The position numbers and the translations under genes were made by a program. Shown here piece by piece: positions 25,242 to 34,724 of a stretch of 64,000 nucleotides of DNA. This DNA is from CAJXTB01 sp047626195 (GTDB lineage Bacteria; Myxococcota_A; UBA796; GCA-2862545), in contig JBLHSN010000002.1 in assembly GCA_047626195.1 (NCBI GenBank), forward strand, positions 1 to 64,000. The letters run 5' to 3'. The notes below the pieces were generated by a model. The model did no database searches. It saw only the letters and a program-made list of their open reading frames with translations, and was not told the origin of the DNA. Each line of letters opens with the position of its first letter. Positions within the stretch are counted from its first letter, which is position 1.

Positions 25242-26492
25242 ATGATTCTGGTCCAAGACGCGCTTCGGCGCATACTTCAAGAAGTGCCTTCAGTACCCGT
25301 CGAGTCCGTTGGACTCGACGTCGCACTGGGACGCGTTTTGGCCGAAAATGTAAGTGCTACCATGGCTCTGCCCCGTTGGAATAACTCCGCCATGGACGGG
25401 TACGCCATACGTGCCGCGGACACCAAACAGGGGGAAGTGACCCTGCGCCTCACAGAGGTAGTCGGCGCTGGGCATTTGCCCAAGTCGCCGGTTCCTCCTG
25501 GTTTTGCGTGCGGATTGATGACCGGCGCGCCACTTCCTGACGGCGCTGACGCCGTCGTGATTGTCGAGAATACGGATGGTAGCCGTCGTGACAGCGTGGT
25601 TGTGCGTGGTGTGGCGACCGTCGGCCAGAACATTCGCCGGCGAGGAGAGGATGTCCAGAAGGGCACCACCATCATCCAGTCTGGTACGCAACTCCGCCCC
25701 GGGCACCTGGCTTTACTGGCGTCGCAAGGACTCACAAGTGTCATGGTGAGTCGGAAGCCGGTTGTCGCTATTCTGACCACTGGAGATGAAGTCGTTGAAC
25801 CGGGGCGTCCGCTCGGGCCTGGCCAAATCTACAGCTCCAACGCTGTGTTATTGAAGGCCATGGTCGACGACGCCGGCGGTGATGGGGTGTACGCCGGTAA
25901 CGCCATGGATGACCCACACAGCGTCGCAACCCGACTACAGTGGTGTGTGGCTGAAGCAGACATCGTGGTCACGAGTGGCGGTGTAAGCGTCGGCGCCTTT
26001 GACCCGGTGAAGCGTGCTTTCGACTTGATTGGCGCACGCGTTGACTTTTGGAAAGTGGCCATGCAGCCCGGAAAGCCACTCGCCTTCGGTGTTGTGGAGA
26101 TGACCGGTCGTCGCACGCCACTCATTGGGCTTCCTGGAAACCCGACCAGCGCTGCAGTCTCCTGTTTGGAGTTTGTTCGGCCAATGGTTCGTGCTGCAAT
26201 GGGCATCCGCCGGCCTATTATGCCGGTTTTGGCAGCGATTAGTGCAGATGACATTACCGTTCGGCCGGGCCGGTCGAAGTTTATCCGCGTGATGGTTGAA
26301 TCGACCGACTCCGGACTGGTGGCGCGACTCGCTGGAAAGCAGAGCAGCGGCATGGTGTCGACCTTCGCTCGTGCGAATGCGCTGCTGCATCTCCCCAGTG
26401 ATAGCGAAGGCGTCAAAGCCGGGGCGCGGGTGAAGATTCAGCTTTTCGACCCTACTTGCCTCGACCGTTCCGACCTGGGGCTCATGGGCTGA
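25242..26492 (+). CDS. moeA: Molybdopterin molybdenumtransferase
   Basis: 416 residues from the ATG at 25242, one base after the mltD stop; the family N-terminus (ILVQDALRRILQEV) supports it over an earlier in-frame ATG inside mltD. Motifs: LPRWNNSAMDGYAIRA, TGAPLPDGADAVV, TTGDEV, VTSGGVSVGAFDPVK and GLPGNPTSAAVSC, all characteristic of MoeA. It inserts molybdate into adenylylated molybdopterin. The next gene encodes a MobA-like transferase, completing the last steps of cofactor synthesis. It is odd to find it translationally linked to a cell-wall enzyme. Confidence 0.95.
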   Translation: MILVQDALRRILQEVPSVPVESVGLDVALGRVLAENVSATMALPRWNNSAMDGYAIRAADTKQGEVTLRLTEVVGAGHLPKSPVPPGFACGLMTGAPLPDGADAVVIVENTDGSRRDSVVVRGVATVGQNIRRRGEDVQKGTTIIQSGTQLRPGHLALLASQGLTSVMVSRKPVVAILTTGDEVVEPGRPLGPGQIYSSNAVLLKAMVDDAGGDGVYAGNAMDDPHSVATRLQWCVAEADIVVTSGGVSVGAFDPVKRAFDLIGARVDFWKVAMQPGKPLAFGVVEMTGRRTPLIGLPGNPTSAAVSCLEFVRPMVRAAMGIRRPIMPVLAAISADDITVRPGRSKFIRVMVESTDSGLVARLAGKQSSGMVSTFARANALLHLPSDSEGVKAGARVKIQLFDPTCLDRSDLGLMG

Positions 26493-27175
26493 TGGATGGT
26501 GTCGTCCTCGCTGGAGGGCGCTCGGTTCGCATGGATGCGGACAAGGGCCGTCTGCCAACGCCGGAAGGCCTGGCGTGGGCGGTTCACATGGCGCGGATAC
26601 TGTCGAGTGTGTGCGCCCGCGTAGGCATTGTCCGTCGGGAAGGGGCGTCTGCAAGTCCTTGGTTTGAGCCCGCTGGACTTCACATTCACGACATCTGGGA
26701 GTCTGCAGAGACGCCGCTGCATCCATTGACCGGCCTAGCGACGGCGTGTCGGTGGAGCCGGACTCCGTTGGTGCTGGTGGTTCCCGTAGACCTTGTTCGC
26801 CTCAAAGTAGAGGATGTTCAGCAGTTGGTCGTGGCGACTCATCCTGGCGGCGCCACTGGCGAGGCTGACGTGTTGAAGGATGCGAGCGGAGCGCTGATCA
26901 GTGAGCAACCGCTGTTTGGTGTGTTTCCGAGAGCCCTCGCTCATCTAGCGACCGACTCGGCACAGCGGGGAGATGCGGTTCGTCACTTCTTAAATGGTGC
27001 TACTAAGGTCGCTTTGCCCAATGCGGACCTACGCAATGCAAACCGTTGGTCTGACACAGGGTGGCCGCATCCGCTAGCGCAGCTACGGCAGCGAGGTGTG
27101 AGCGAGTGTGCTCTGGAGGCAGAACGGGAGCGGCTGCGCGCGCGCGGCCTGACGCTTCCGCCTGAACTAGGGTAA
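26492..27175 (+). CDS. mobA: MobA-like nucleotidyltransferase
   Basis: 227 residues; ATG at 26492 overlaps the moeA stop by one base. The glycine-rich signature GVVLAGGRSVRMDADKG matches the NTP-transferase LAGGxSxRMGxDK with one Gly changed to Asp. VVPVDLVRL occupies the place of the metal-binding Asp motif but is weakly conserved. Position directly after moeA supports molybdenum cofactor guanylyltransferase. Several substitutions suggest it may be diverged or of altered nucleotide use. Confidence 0.75.
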   Translation: MDGVVLAGGRSVRMDADKGRLPTPEGLAWAVHMARILSSVCARVGIVRREGASASPWFEPAGLHIHDIWESAETPLHPLTGLATACRWSRTPLVLVVPVDLVRLKVEDVQQLVVATHPGGATGEADVLKDASGALISEQPLFGVFPRALAHLATDSAQRGDAVRHFLNGATKVALPNADLRNANRWSDTGWPHPLAQLRQRGVSECALEAERERLRARGLTLPPELG

Positions 27176-27197
27176 GGCCAGCGTTCAGGAGGCGTTG

Positions 27198-28178
27198 GTG
27201 GAACTGCCGAAACCGGTCCGACTACGACGCGAGCCCACCGTTGCTGCATTTGAGGAGCGGCGCCTCGTACTGCGCGAGCGCGGGCTGAGCTCGGTGCATC
27301 GTGTCCAGGAGCTGTCCGAAGCCCAGCTTGATCTCGGTACGTCGTTGCGACAAGATCTGGCCGGCTTGACCGACCGCGGGAGTGCCATCGAGCAGCTCCA
27401 ACAAGATGCGAATGCGGGGGTTCTGGCTGGCTTAGTTCGCCGATTGACCGCCCGACGAGACGCGCTTGCGCGACGCAGCGCGACTGCAGCCTTGGTGGAA
27501 AAGTATGAGGCTGTTCAGACCGCGCTGCGCCGGGCGACCGCATTGGCGGATGACCTCCGGGTGTGTGCGGTAGAGCTTCAGGGGGCGGTGGACGACCTAC
27601 ACGGGACACAGTCGGAGGCCGAGATCGATGCGGTACAGGTTGCAACGCGTATCTTGGCGTTAGAGGCTGACCTGGTGAATCCCGTGTCGGCTCAAGTACG
27701 CGACCGTCTGCATTTTGAGCTGGCCAATGAGAGCACGCGGCTCGAGCTTCTGGAGGGCATGGCCGAGCTGTCGAGAGAGCAGCTGGGCCCTGCTCGCCGT
27801 TTGCGTGACACTGTGCAGCGCCTTCACGCTCAGACGGCAAAGTACGTGCTGAATGCTGCTGGGACGGTGAACGAGGCCGGACGTAGCATCCAGGCGCTCG
27901 GAGTTGCAGCCGACGCTCCCTTGGTGGTGTTGGAGCTGCAACAAGCCCTGGCGGCTCTGAATGCCTCAATGGCGGGTGGGGATGACGTCATGGAGCTCGC
28001 GCAAGATCTTGTTGCGAACGTCTTGCCGGACCTGGATGCTCAGCTGTCTGCTGCGGATGAGACGCGCAGGTGGGTCGACAAGGGAGCGGGAGGCTTGAAC
28101 GTGGCGCAGACCAAACTTCAGGCAGAGCGGGCACTGCGCCGTGCGGCTCGGGCGGAAGTGGATGCATTGGGCTCATGA
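27198..28178 (+). CDS. Coiled-coil protein of unknown function
   Basis: 326 residues from the GTG at 27198, with AGGAGG five bases upstream; a TTG one codon earlier is too close. The protein is almost entirely helical: Leu/Ala heptads with Arg, Glu and Gln throughout (for example RRDALARRSATAALVEKYEA; LHFELANESTRLELLEGM). No signal peptide or membrane segment. There is a resemblance in style to tellurite-resistance-type coiled-coil proteins, but no motif confirms it. Overlaps the next gene by four bases (ATGA), so the two are likely partners. Confidence 0.75.
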   Translation: MELPKPVRLRREPTVAAFEERRLVLRERGLSSVHRVQELSEAQLDLGTSLRQDLAGLTDRGSAIEQLQQDANAGVLAGLVRRLTARRDALARRSATAALVEKYEAVQTALRRATALADDLRVCAVELQGAVDDLHGTQSEAEIDAVQVATRILALEADLVNPVSAQVRDRLHFELANESTRLELLEGMAELSREQLGPARRLRDTVQRLHAQTAKYVLNAAGTVNEAGRSIQALGVAADAPLVVLELQQALAALNASMAGGDDVMELAQDLVANVLPDLDAQLSAADETRRWVDKGAGGLNVAQTKLQAERALRRAARAEVDALGS

Positions 28179-29089
28179 CGTCGGTGAGTCGGCTTCCTAG
28201 CAAGCGAGTCGTTCCGTGGCTGCGGGCGCTCTCGGCAGGGGTGCGGGCTATCGCTCCGCACAACGATTTTGTATCGATGCATGCCGTACTTGCTCACGTA
28301 GAGGCACTCTCTCCTTCACTTTCTGCCGATCTACTCGCGCCAGCCGAGGTGGACCCGGACTCCGGCATGCCAAGCCTTGCGTGGATGACCCGGGCGACGG
28401 CAGAACAGATGCTCGGACGGCGGGCAGAACCTGTCTCAGACACCGTTCACAGGCTGGACCCCGAACTTGCAGCGCGCATGGAGGCGCGTTCTCGCCTGGC
28501 GACCCACTTGGCGACGCATGAACTGCTGCCGGTGCTCCGATTGACCGGGCGTGTCCGGCGTGTCGACCAGAGTACCAGCGCATTTGTGGTGTTCGACCAC
28601 ATTGACCCGGCTGGGCGGTGGGTCCGTACGCGGGTGGAGCTGACCGCGCCTGCCGGCACCCGCGACCTGGGACTTGTTCAGGTCGAGCCCAACGCGCGAA
28701 TCGTCGTTCAATCTGGGCTACGGGATGTTTTTGCCCGGCACATTCTCACCTCGCTTCCATCGCTACATGTGGCCCTTCAGGGGCTCACCATGGCCCGTGT
28801 GACTCGCGTATCCAGGGCCAGTCTGGGCCCATTTTGGTATCCAGGAGGTCCGCAGGTAACGGTGATGCCAGCGGCAGTCGCCAAGACCTTGGTCCTGCAT
28901 GCGCTGCACGAGGTAATGGGCGACGATGTGGCTCGCACCGTGACCAACGACCCCTTGGCATCGGTGACTGTAGCGACTGCGGTCGGGGTCCACCGAACGC
29001 GACTACGTCGTCTGGCCGTGTTTCGTCCGGGCGTTGACGCGGTACGCGAGTGGCTTGGAAGTGACGTACTTATCCACCCGTTCGGGTAA
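28175..29089 (+). CDS. Protein of unknown function, partner of the coiled-coil gene
   Basis: 304 residues from an ATG at 28175 overlapping the previous stop. No signal peptide. The middle (LPVLRLTGRVRRVDQSTSAFVVFDHIDP through LGLVQVEPNARIVVQSGL) looks like a small beta-barrel, the last part alternates helix and strand (VTVMPAAVAKTLVLHALHEV). No family recognised. It ends tail to tail with the 966-residue pseudo-GHKL gene, the two overlapping by 20 bases, with no terminator in between. Confidence 0.75.
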   Translation: MTSVSRLPSKRVVPWLRALSAGVRAIAPHNDFVSMHAVLAHVEALSPSLSADLLAPAEVDPDSGMPSLAWMTRATAEQMLGRRAEPVSDTVHRLDPELAARMEARSRLATHLATHELLPVLRLTGRVRRVDQSTSAFVVFDHIDPAGRWVRTRVELTAPAGTRDLGLVQVEPNARIVVQSGLRDVFARHILTSLPSLHVALQGLTMARVTRVSRASLGPFWYPGGPQVTVMPAAVAKTLVLHALHEVMGDDVARTVTNDPLASVTVATAVGVHRTRLRRLAVFRPGVDAVREWLGSDVLIHPFG

Positions 29090-31970
29090 TGAGCGAGCGG
29101 GCCAGCGCTTCGGACGCGGCAACGAAGTCGGTGTTGGTCGTGTGACAGACCCGTTGGGCGAGCGACCACAGCAGCAGCAGGTCGCCTCCGGGTTCACTGA
29201 GACGTGCGCTGTCCTGCTGGCCTAGGCGAATCACCACCGCACCCATATTGGGCACCGACACAATCGTCTCGGCAATGGTCACGGGCAGGATGGTGCACCT
29301 GATGAACGCGCGCAGGTGATGCTGAAGGTCCGGTCGAGTCAATGCCGTCTTGTCGGGTTGCTGGTGGTGCCAGAGTTCGAGGTAACGAGACGCATCTTCA
29401 TCGTTCGGATGACTGGCGATGTAGTCCTCAAGATCGGCATACAAGGCTCGAATCTCAACGTCGAGGTCGGCGTCCATGGTGTCCGCTCGCTCCACGGCGA
29501 GCTCAAGCCAGCCACGACACGGCAGTGCCTCCTGCGTGCCGCGGAAGGTCGATGTCTGCCCTTGCCAGGCTCCGAGAACCCCAAGAGTCGGGTCATAGGG
29601 TCGAGGCAGAGCGAGCCAGCCATACCCCCAATCGCGATGGACAGGCCGGTACACCACCTGGGCGCCCGGGTCTTCATTCCAGGCAGTGCGATGGTCATCG
29701 ATATTCAGCGGGAGGTCGCGGCCAGCGAACAGGTGGATGGCCTCGTCCAGGGTCAGAGCGGTTGTCCATCGGTCGTGATGCGACAGTCCATGTGCGGTAG
29801 CTACGCGAAGCCGGTCATCCGCTAGGGCTTGGTGGGCAGCCATCGTACGTGTGCCCACGGTCAGCGGCAGCTTTTCGGCTTGTTCTTGCGACGCACACAC
29901 CACACGAGCGATAGCTCTCTGCAGTTCTGCGTCATCTTCGGGCCATGCGTCATTCTTTTCGAGGTCGATGAGGCGCCTGCAGAGCAACGCTATGCCTGCA
30001 AAAGGTGCATACGGAGTCTGACCGTCGCGCACCAGGTGTGCGACAAATGGGCCTGGTGATTCCTGGACAATAAAGCCTTCGATTGCAATGTCCGGCACTA
30101 TGCATGCTGACACAATGAGCAGGTCCGTCACGGTGTTCCGCGTCCAGTCATCATCCGGTTCTAGCCAAATCCAATGACCATCACGCGTGCCTACGGCGAA
30201 CAGGCGCCGCTGAGTACGAGACGGATGCTGCAGATGTCCGACTCCGAGACGGCGCTCGAGCGGCGCGAGTCTGTCGACTGCCTCCAGCGTTGATATCGCG
30301 AGAACGGCTCCCACTCCTTGTACATCCGCGAGGGCTTTGGCGCAGATGTTGTCGGTGAGCGGGAGGCTGTGAAGGTGCTGCGCATGACGCTGAAGAGCCG
30401 GCGGCAGCCACAGATCTAGTCGGGGGCCATCCGCTGTAGCCACGAGCTGTGGCCGACTGTACTCGACGACAACGGCGCGGCGAAGTTCGGTGAGATCCGC
30501 CGCGGGCACCTCGTCGAATACTCGTCCGAGAGCCTGGATGATGAGCGACTTGCAGAAGGATTCCGGTGGGAGTTCTTCAGCCTGTACGAACGCCCACACG
30601 CCCGGTAGATCAAGTGGAAGACGAGTCAGTGAACGGGACACGCCATCTACGATGTGCAGGAGAGGGGTACCCACATCGGCAGCCGGCTCGGGAGCGTCTC
30701 CGTCAACATGCACTCGAATCCACAGAGTTGCGGTGCCGTGAGTGACCCGAGCGCTGTGGATGACCGGACGACTGTTGCGCTGCATTTCTGCGACGAATCG
30801 CGCATCTTCTGCACTCTGAAGCCGAGCGATGGTCCGACCCGGCAGCCTGTCTGCGAGCAATGCCCCCGTTCGCTCATCGAGGAGCAACACGGGCCAAGGA
30901 AACCGCTGGGGGTCGAGGGCACTGTGCGTCTCAATGACGCTCCCCGGGCTGACAAGGAACAGTGGCTGTGTGGCCGAGAGCGTTGTCAAATCAGAGACCG
31001 AGACGTCGGGGCGCAGGCCACATTGTCGCATAGGCTCGACCAGTACTGCGACTCCTCCGGGTGTGGGGGCTTTGGGGGTGCGAAAGTCGGCCGTCGAGAC
31101 AGAGGCGTGTTCACTACGCAGGAGCGGAATGATGTGGGGCTGTGCGATGGCGAGCATCCCTGTCCAGGCCTCGTCTTGCACAATGTCGACGCCGTCAGCG
31201 GACTTTCGCAAGCGGTCGTCACACACGATGCCGGCGGTGGATTCCCCCAGCTCGGGAATACGAAGCGTGGCGATGGTCACACCGCCGACGACAACCCGAA
31301 CCCGTGGCAATACTCCGGGTCGAACGATTCCTAGAACACCGCGAACACCGCGTTCGTTGAACGACACCGAGCGCTCCAGCCCTGGTGCCCACAAGCCCGC
31401 TGCAGGCTTGGTTCCTAGGATGGGACGACCATCGACAAGAATGGGTATTGGCAGGTGAGCGCAGCGCTGCCTGATCAGGGTTTCTTCGTCGGGGACAACA
31501 GGTGTCTTCCATGGGCGCCAGCCTGGCTCGCGAAAGGTGGCTCGAATGTAGGTGCCGACGAGCGGCGCAGCTGAATCGACGGTGATGTCGCCACTTCGAC
31601 TGATCGTTGCTCGCGACGTCGTTGCAGCCGTCCCATTGCCAGACTCAATGACGAGGCTCCGCGGATGGCGCAACAGCATCGCGTTGACCCCGAGGGCAAG
31701 CTGTTGCAGCGAACGGGTGTCGGCTCGTGTCTGCGAGACGAACAGGTAGTCGAACAGCCGGGCCAACTCGTCTCGAGTGACCGGCGGTGCTCCCACCCAG
31801 GCGACCCGAGACTCTGTCGGTGTGGCATCCACGCTGATCCACTGGGCACCTTGGAGTACCGCCGCTTGAATCAACTCCAACACGTACTGGTCGGGGTGAC
31901 GCATGGCGTACTCACGCATCTTTGCGATGGCTTGTTCGCGAGCAATGGTAAAGCGTTGCCGTTCAGCCAC
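29070..31970 (-). CDS. Large GHKL-like pseudo-ATPase, partner of the Hsp90-type gene
   Basis: 966 residues. Residues about 10-150 follow the Hsp90-type GHKL fold (REQAIAKMREYAMRHPDQY, then LELIQAAVLQGAQWISVDA, LARLFDYLFVSQT, LALGVNAMLL), but the N-box Asn and Asp are Ala36 and Leu39, and the DxGxG and GxxGxG nucleotide loops are absent. It probably binds no Mg-ATP. The remaining 800 residues contain no recognised domain; several segments (IRVHVDGDAPEPAADV; LPLNIDDHRTAWNEDP) look beta-rich. Its start overlaps the stop of the active GHKL gene by eight bases, so a heteromeric complex is likely. Confidence 0.75.
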   Translation of the reverse strand: MAERQRFTIAREQAIAKMREYAMRHPDQYVLELIQAAVLQGAQWISVDATPTESRVAWVGAPPVTRDELARLFDYLFVSQTRADTRSLQQLALGVNAMLLRHPRSLVIESGNGTAATTSRATISRSGDITVDSAAPLVGTYIRATFREPGWRPWKTPVVPDEETLIRQRCAHLPIPILVDGRPILGTKPAAGLWAPGLERSVSFNERGVRGVLGIVRPGVLPRVRVVVGGVTIATLRIPELGESTAGIVCDDRLRKSADGVDIVQDEAWTGMLAIAQPHIIPLLRSEHASVSTADFRTPKAPTPGGVAVLVEPMRQCGLRPDVSVSDLTTLSATQPLFLVSPGSVIETHSALDPQRFPWPVLLLDERTGALLADRLPGRTIARLQSAEDARFVAEMQRNSRPVIHSARVTHGTATLWIRVHVDGDAPEPAADVGTPLLHIVDGVSRSLTRLPLDLPGVWAFVQAEELPPESFCKSLIIQALGRVFDEVPAADLTELRRAVVVEYSRPQLVATADGPRLDLWLPPALQRHAQHLHSLPLTDNICAKALADVQGVGAVLAISTLEAVDRLAPLERRLGVGHLQHPSRTQRRLFAVGTRDGHWIWLEPDDDWTRNTVTDLLIVSACIVPDIAIEGFIVQESPGPFVAHLVRDGQTPYAPFAGIALLCRRLIDLEKNDAWPEDDAELQRAIARVVCASQEQAEKLPLTVGTRTMAAHQALADDRLRVATAHGLSHHDRWTTALTLDEAIHLFAGRDLPLNIDDHRTAWNEDPGAQVVYRPVHRDWGYGWLALPRPYDPTLGVLGAWQGQTSTFRGTQEALPCRGWLELAVERADTMDADLDVEIRALYADLEDYIASHPNDEDASRYLELWHHQQPDKTALTRPDLQHHLRAFIRCTILPVTIAETIVSVPNMGAVVIRLGQQDSARLSEPGGDLLLLWSLAQRVCHTTNTDFVAASEALARSLITRTGG

Positions 31971-33612
31971 GAGTCATGGCCTCGTACAGGTGTGCATGTT
32001 CTTGTTGAGTGGCCCCGCGCGCAGTGAGTATGACCTGAAGGATGGCGAATGCCGCGGCGGTTGGGAAGCTGCGGGCAAGGAGACGAAGCGCGCGAATCGT
32101 TGGGTGCCCGTGATTTATCAGAACGTCGGTATCTATTGGCGCATCGAGATTGCGTAGGATGACCCCCGATTCGTTCGGTACAGGAATGGCCACGGGTTCG
32201 TGTCTTGACGCAGCCACCCCCCCGAAACGCCCAAAGTGAAGGTGACGAAAGCCGGGGATCAGGGCAATACGCTTGAGCTCGGTCAACAGGGCCAGGTCGA
32301 CCGGACCCAGGCCGCTGTCTGGAATGCGCTGTGGCAGAAAGAATCGGTCGGTGGCCGTTCGCAGCGTTCGTAGCTTGGGCACGATGCCCAACATTCGCTT
32401 GCGAGGGAAAGCGCGGAACACAGAGCGGATAGCCGGAGTATCCGGCAAGACGAAACGCCCTTGCGCTGTCAATGCGTGAACGACGGGGTGGTCCACATCC
32501 CCAACGAGCAACACGGCCAGGTCATCTTCTTGATCCTCCACTTCCGTAAGCGTACGAACGATGCCTGTGGTGTCGCGAAAGAGGGGCTGGCCATCGGGAA
32601 GGCTTCGGGTTCCTTCGGGTGCAAGGTCTGCGGCAAGCCAGCGCAGCAAGGCATCGTCGTCTGCGCCGGACACGGCCGCTTCATGCAGCGCGCGTAAAAG
32701 CGACTTGCGGAGCTCTTTCCGAACGTCGAGGGTCAGCCGCATGGCTCTGTGCCACATGTCGTCTTGGATGACGTTGTCGCGCGTAAGGGTGTGGTCGAGC
32801 CCAGGACCGGCAACCTTGATGTTGAGGTGCCTCAAGCGGTCCGCATAGTCACCAAGAACGGCGACATCTTCGGTGGAGACCAGCGTGAGACCGTGGCTGT
32901 AGAACCCAAAGCGCGGGGAGTCTGTGGCACTGACGAACACGCGGATTTCGTCCCGTCTAGCCATTGCGGTGATGGGGTCGTCGAGGCCCAGAGGTCGGCT
33001 CACCGTCTTCAGGCTCTGAATCGGTTGCGCGAAAGACGCAAAAGGGTCGTCAGAGACCGTATCTGGCGACGGTTTCACACCGTCCTCGTACAGCACAACA
33101 GGCCGTTCACTGTGCTCACACCAGTAGGCCAAGACGTAGGCAGCTTGCCGCTGGGTTCGCTGTGCGGTGTTGCTGTCCATGCGCTTGCTCAGTGTCACCA
33201 CGGTTCCGACAACCGGGGTCTCCAGTGCCGTTACTGTGAATGTACGCTCGGCATCGAAGTGCACTTCCCACGACTCACCAATGCGTCCGGTCGTCACCCA
33301 GACGTCATCGGGTCGCAGCGAGAAGACGGAGGCAAAGCCGATTCCAAAACGCCCAATCTGCGTGAGGTCACCCTGCTTTTGCGACGCGAAGAGGCGAGTT
33401 AGCTGCCGGTCGATAATCTCGCGAGTCATGCCGTGGCCAAAGTCAGTCACGGACAGCACAAACACGCCCTGGGCCGAGTTGTAGTCCGTTCGCACTTCGA
33501 TACGGGGAGAGCCCGCATCCAGGGCGTTTTGAACCAGCTCCCGCAGGAAGTCGAGCGGGCGTGCGAACTGGTCGACCAAGTTGTTGAGGGCTTGCTCGGC
33601 GAGACTCGCCAT
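31963..33612 (-). CDS. Hsp90-type GHKL ATPase
   Basis: 549 residues, two bases after tyrA. N-box RELVQNALDAG (Glu25, Asn29, Asp32), G1 box VTDFGHGM (Asp57, Gly59, Gly61) and G2 box GRFGIGFASVF (87-97) are intact, as in HtpG. HTLTRDNVIQDD around residue 270 corresponds to the Hsp90 middle-domain loop holding the catalytic Arg. The length is shorter than HtpG (about 620) and the C-terminal dimerisation domain is not recognisable, so it is an Hsp90 relative, not HtpG. Role unknown; a chaperone or ATP-gated scaffold working with the downstream pseudo-ATPase is inference. Confidence 0.85.
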   Translation of the reverse strand: MASLAEQALNNLVDQFARPLDFLRELVQNALDAGSPRIEVRTDYNSAQGVFVLSVTDFGHGMTREIIDRQLTRLFASQKQGDLTQIGRFGIGFASVFSLRPDDVWVTTGRIGESWEVHFDAERTFTVTALETPVVGTVVTLSKRMDSNTAQRTQRQAAYVLAYWCEHSERPVVLYEDGVKPSPDTVSDDPFASFAQPIQSLKTVSRPLGLDDPITAMARRDEIRVFVSATDSPRFGFYSHGLTLVSTEDVAVLGDYADRLRHLNIKVAGPGLDHTLTRDNVIQDDMWHRAMRLTLDVRKELRKSLLRALHEAAVSGADDDALLRWLAADLAPEGTRSLPDGQPLFRDTTGIVRTLTEVEDQEDDLAVLLVGDVDHPVVHALTAQGRFVLPDTPAIRSVFRAFPRKRMLGIVPKLRTLRTATDRFFLPQRIPDSGLGPVDLALLTELKRIALIPGFRHLHFGRFGGVAASRHEPVAIPVPNESGVILRNLDAPIDTDVLINHGHPTIRALRLLARSFPTAAAFAILQVILTARGATQQEHAHLYEAMTRG

Positions 33613-33614
33613 GG

Positions 33615-34724
33615 CTACGGCTCGCGAATCAAGGTTTCGATGATGCGGTCGGACTCCTGCTGCGCTTGTTCGGCAAAGTCACTGAACCAGGCCGCTGTCT
33701 CTTCAAACAACGCCATGAACCCCGTGCGGTCGCGGTGAGCAATGAGTGCGTGCAGCTCGGTCGTCGCCTCGCTCAACAGGTGGCGAACGCGGTCGCCATC
33801 CGGATTATCGAACAGGATGGATGCGTATAGCTCGGGGTCCTGTGCGAATAGCCGACCGATAACGGCCATCTCCAAGCGGTAGATGGGGCTTGTGTATCGT
33901 AAGCTCTCGGAGATCGAAACCCCAGTTCGCGCAAGGGTTATTCCAGTCGCAATGGTGCGAAAGTGTGTGATGACCTGAACCAGTGCCATCATGCTGTCGT
34001 GTTCTTTCGGCGTGGTCTCGATCAGCTCGGCTCCCATCGCGGCCAGCTGGGTCAGCATCCAAGTGGTACGGGGACCGGACTTGACTCGACAAACAACGAC
34101 TTTCTGTCGGCGAAGAGAGGATGTGGTCGGCCCAAACATTGGATGTAATCCGAGCGTTTCGCAGGCGGCACTTTCGTATCCAGCACAGACATTTGCCTTG
34201 AGCGAGTTGATGTCGCATAGGAGGGCGTCTGCCCGCATGTGAGGGAGAACGTCTTGAAGCACCTGTTCAACCGCATGCATAGAGACCGACAGCAGAACAA
34301 TGTCCGAGGCAGCGACCAAGGCGAAGCGGTCGCGTGGGTCGTCTATGTCCGTCAGAACAACTTGGGCCCCGCGCGATTCAAGGCAGCGCGCAAACCATTG
34401 TCCCATGGCGCCGTTGCCACCAATGATGAGTACTGTTGGCCCTTCTGGCGGAATGTCTTGGACCGTTTCTTGGGCTGTATGTCCGGCCTCCATGACCGCT
34501 TGAACCACGGCCACTCCTGTGGCCGCTGGCAAGCCGAGGGCTGTGCTTCGCTGGCGCGTGCGGGCCAGCACCACTTCTTCACGACTGCGATCGAAGATAG
34601 CCGTACCCGTGGCGGCTTTGAGCGCACCAATACGCCGGGTGATGGCGAGTCGGTTTGCGGCTGCGGTGAGCAGCGCTTCGTCTGCGGCATCCAGCTCGGC
34701 ACGGAGCTCTTGTAGTGTGGTCAT
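33615..34724 (-). CDS. tyrA: Bifunctional chorismate mutase/prephenate dehydrogenase
   Basis: 369 residues. An AroQ-type chorismate mutase domain (1 to about 85; LRAELDAADEALLTAAANRL, then ITRRIGALKAATG) is fused to an NAD-binding prephenate dehydrogenase domain (about 95-369) with GGNGAMGQWFAR, VLLSVSMHAVEQVL, CDINSLKAN and LGLHPMFGPTT. The fusion order is that of the E. coli T-protein. It makes 4-hydroxyphenylpyruvate for tyrosine. Overlaps the ferritin-like gene upstream by four bases and is followed two bases later by the GHKL gene, so this is a mixed-function operon. Confidence 0.93.
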   Translation of the reverse strand: MTTLQELRAELDAADEALLTAAANRLAITRRIGALKAATGTAIFDRSREEVVLARTRQRSTALGLPAATGVAVVQAVMEAGHTAQETVQDIPPEGPTVLIIGGNGAMGQWFARCLESRGAQVVLTDIDDPRDRFALVAASDIVLLSVSMHAVEQVLQDVLPHMRADALLCDINSLKANVCAGYESAACETLGLHPMFGPTTSSLRRQKVVVCRVKSGPRTTWMLTQLAAMGAELIETTPKEHDSMMALVQVITHFRTIATGITLARTGVSISESLRYTSPIYRLEMAVIGRLFAQDPELYASILFDNPDGDRVRHLLSEATTELHALIAHRDRTGFMALFEETAAWFSDFAEQAQQESDRIIETLIREP

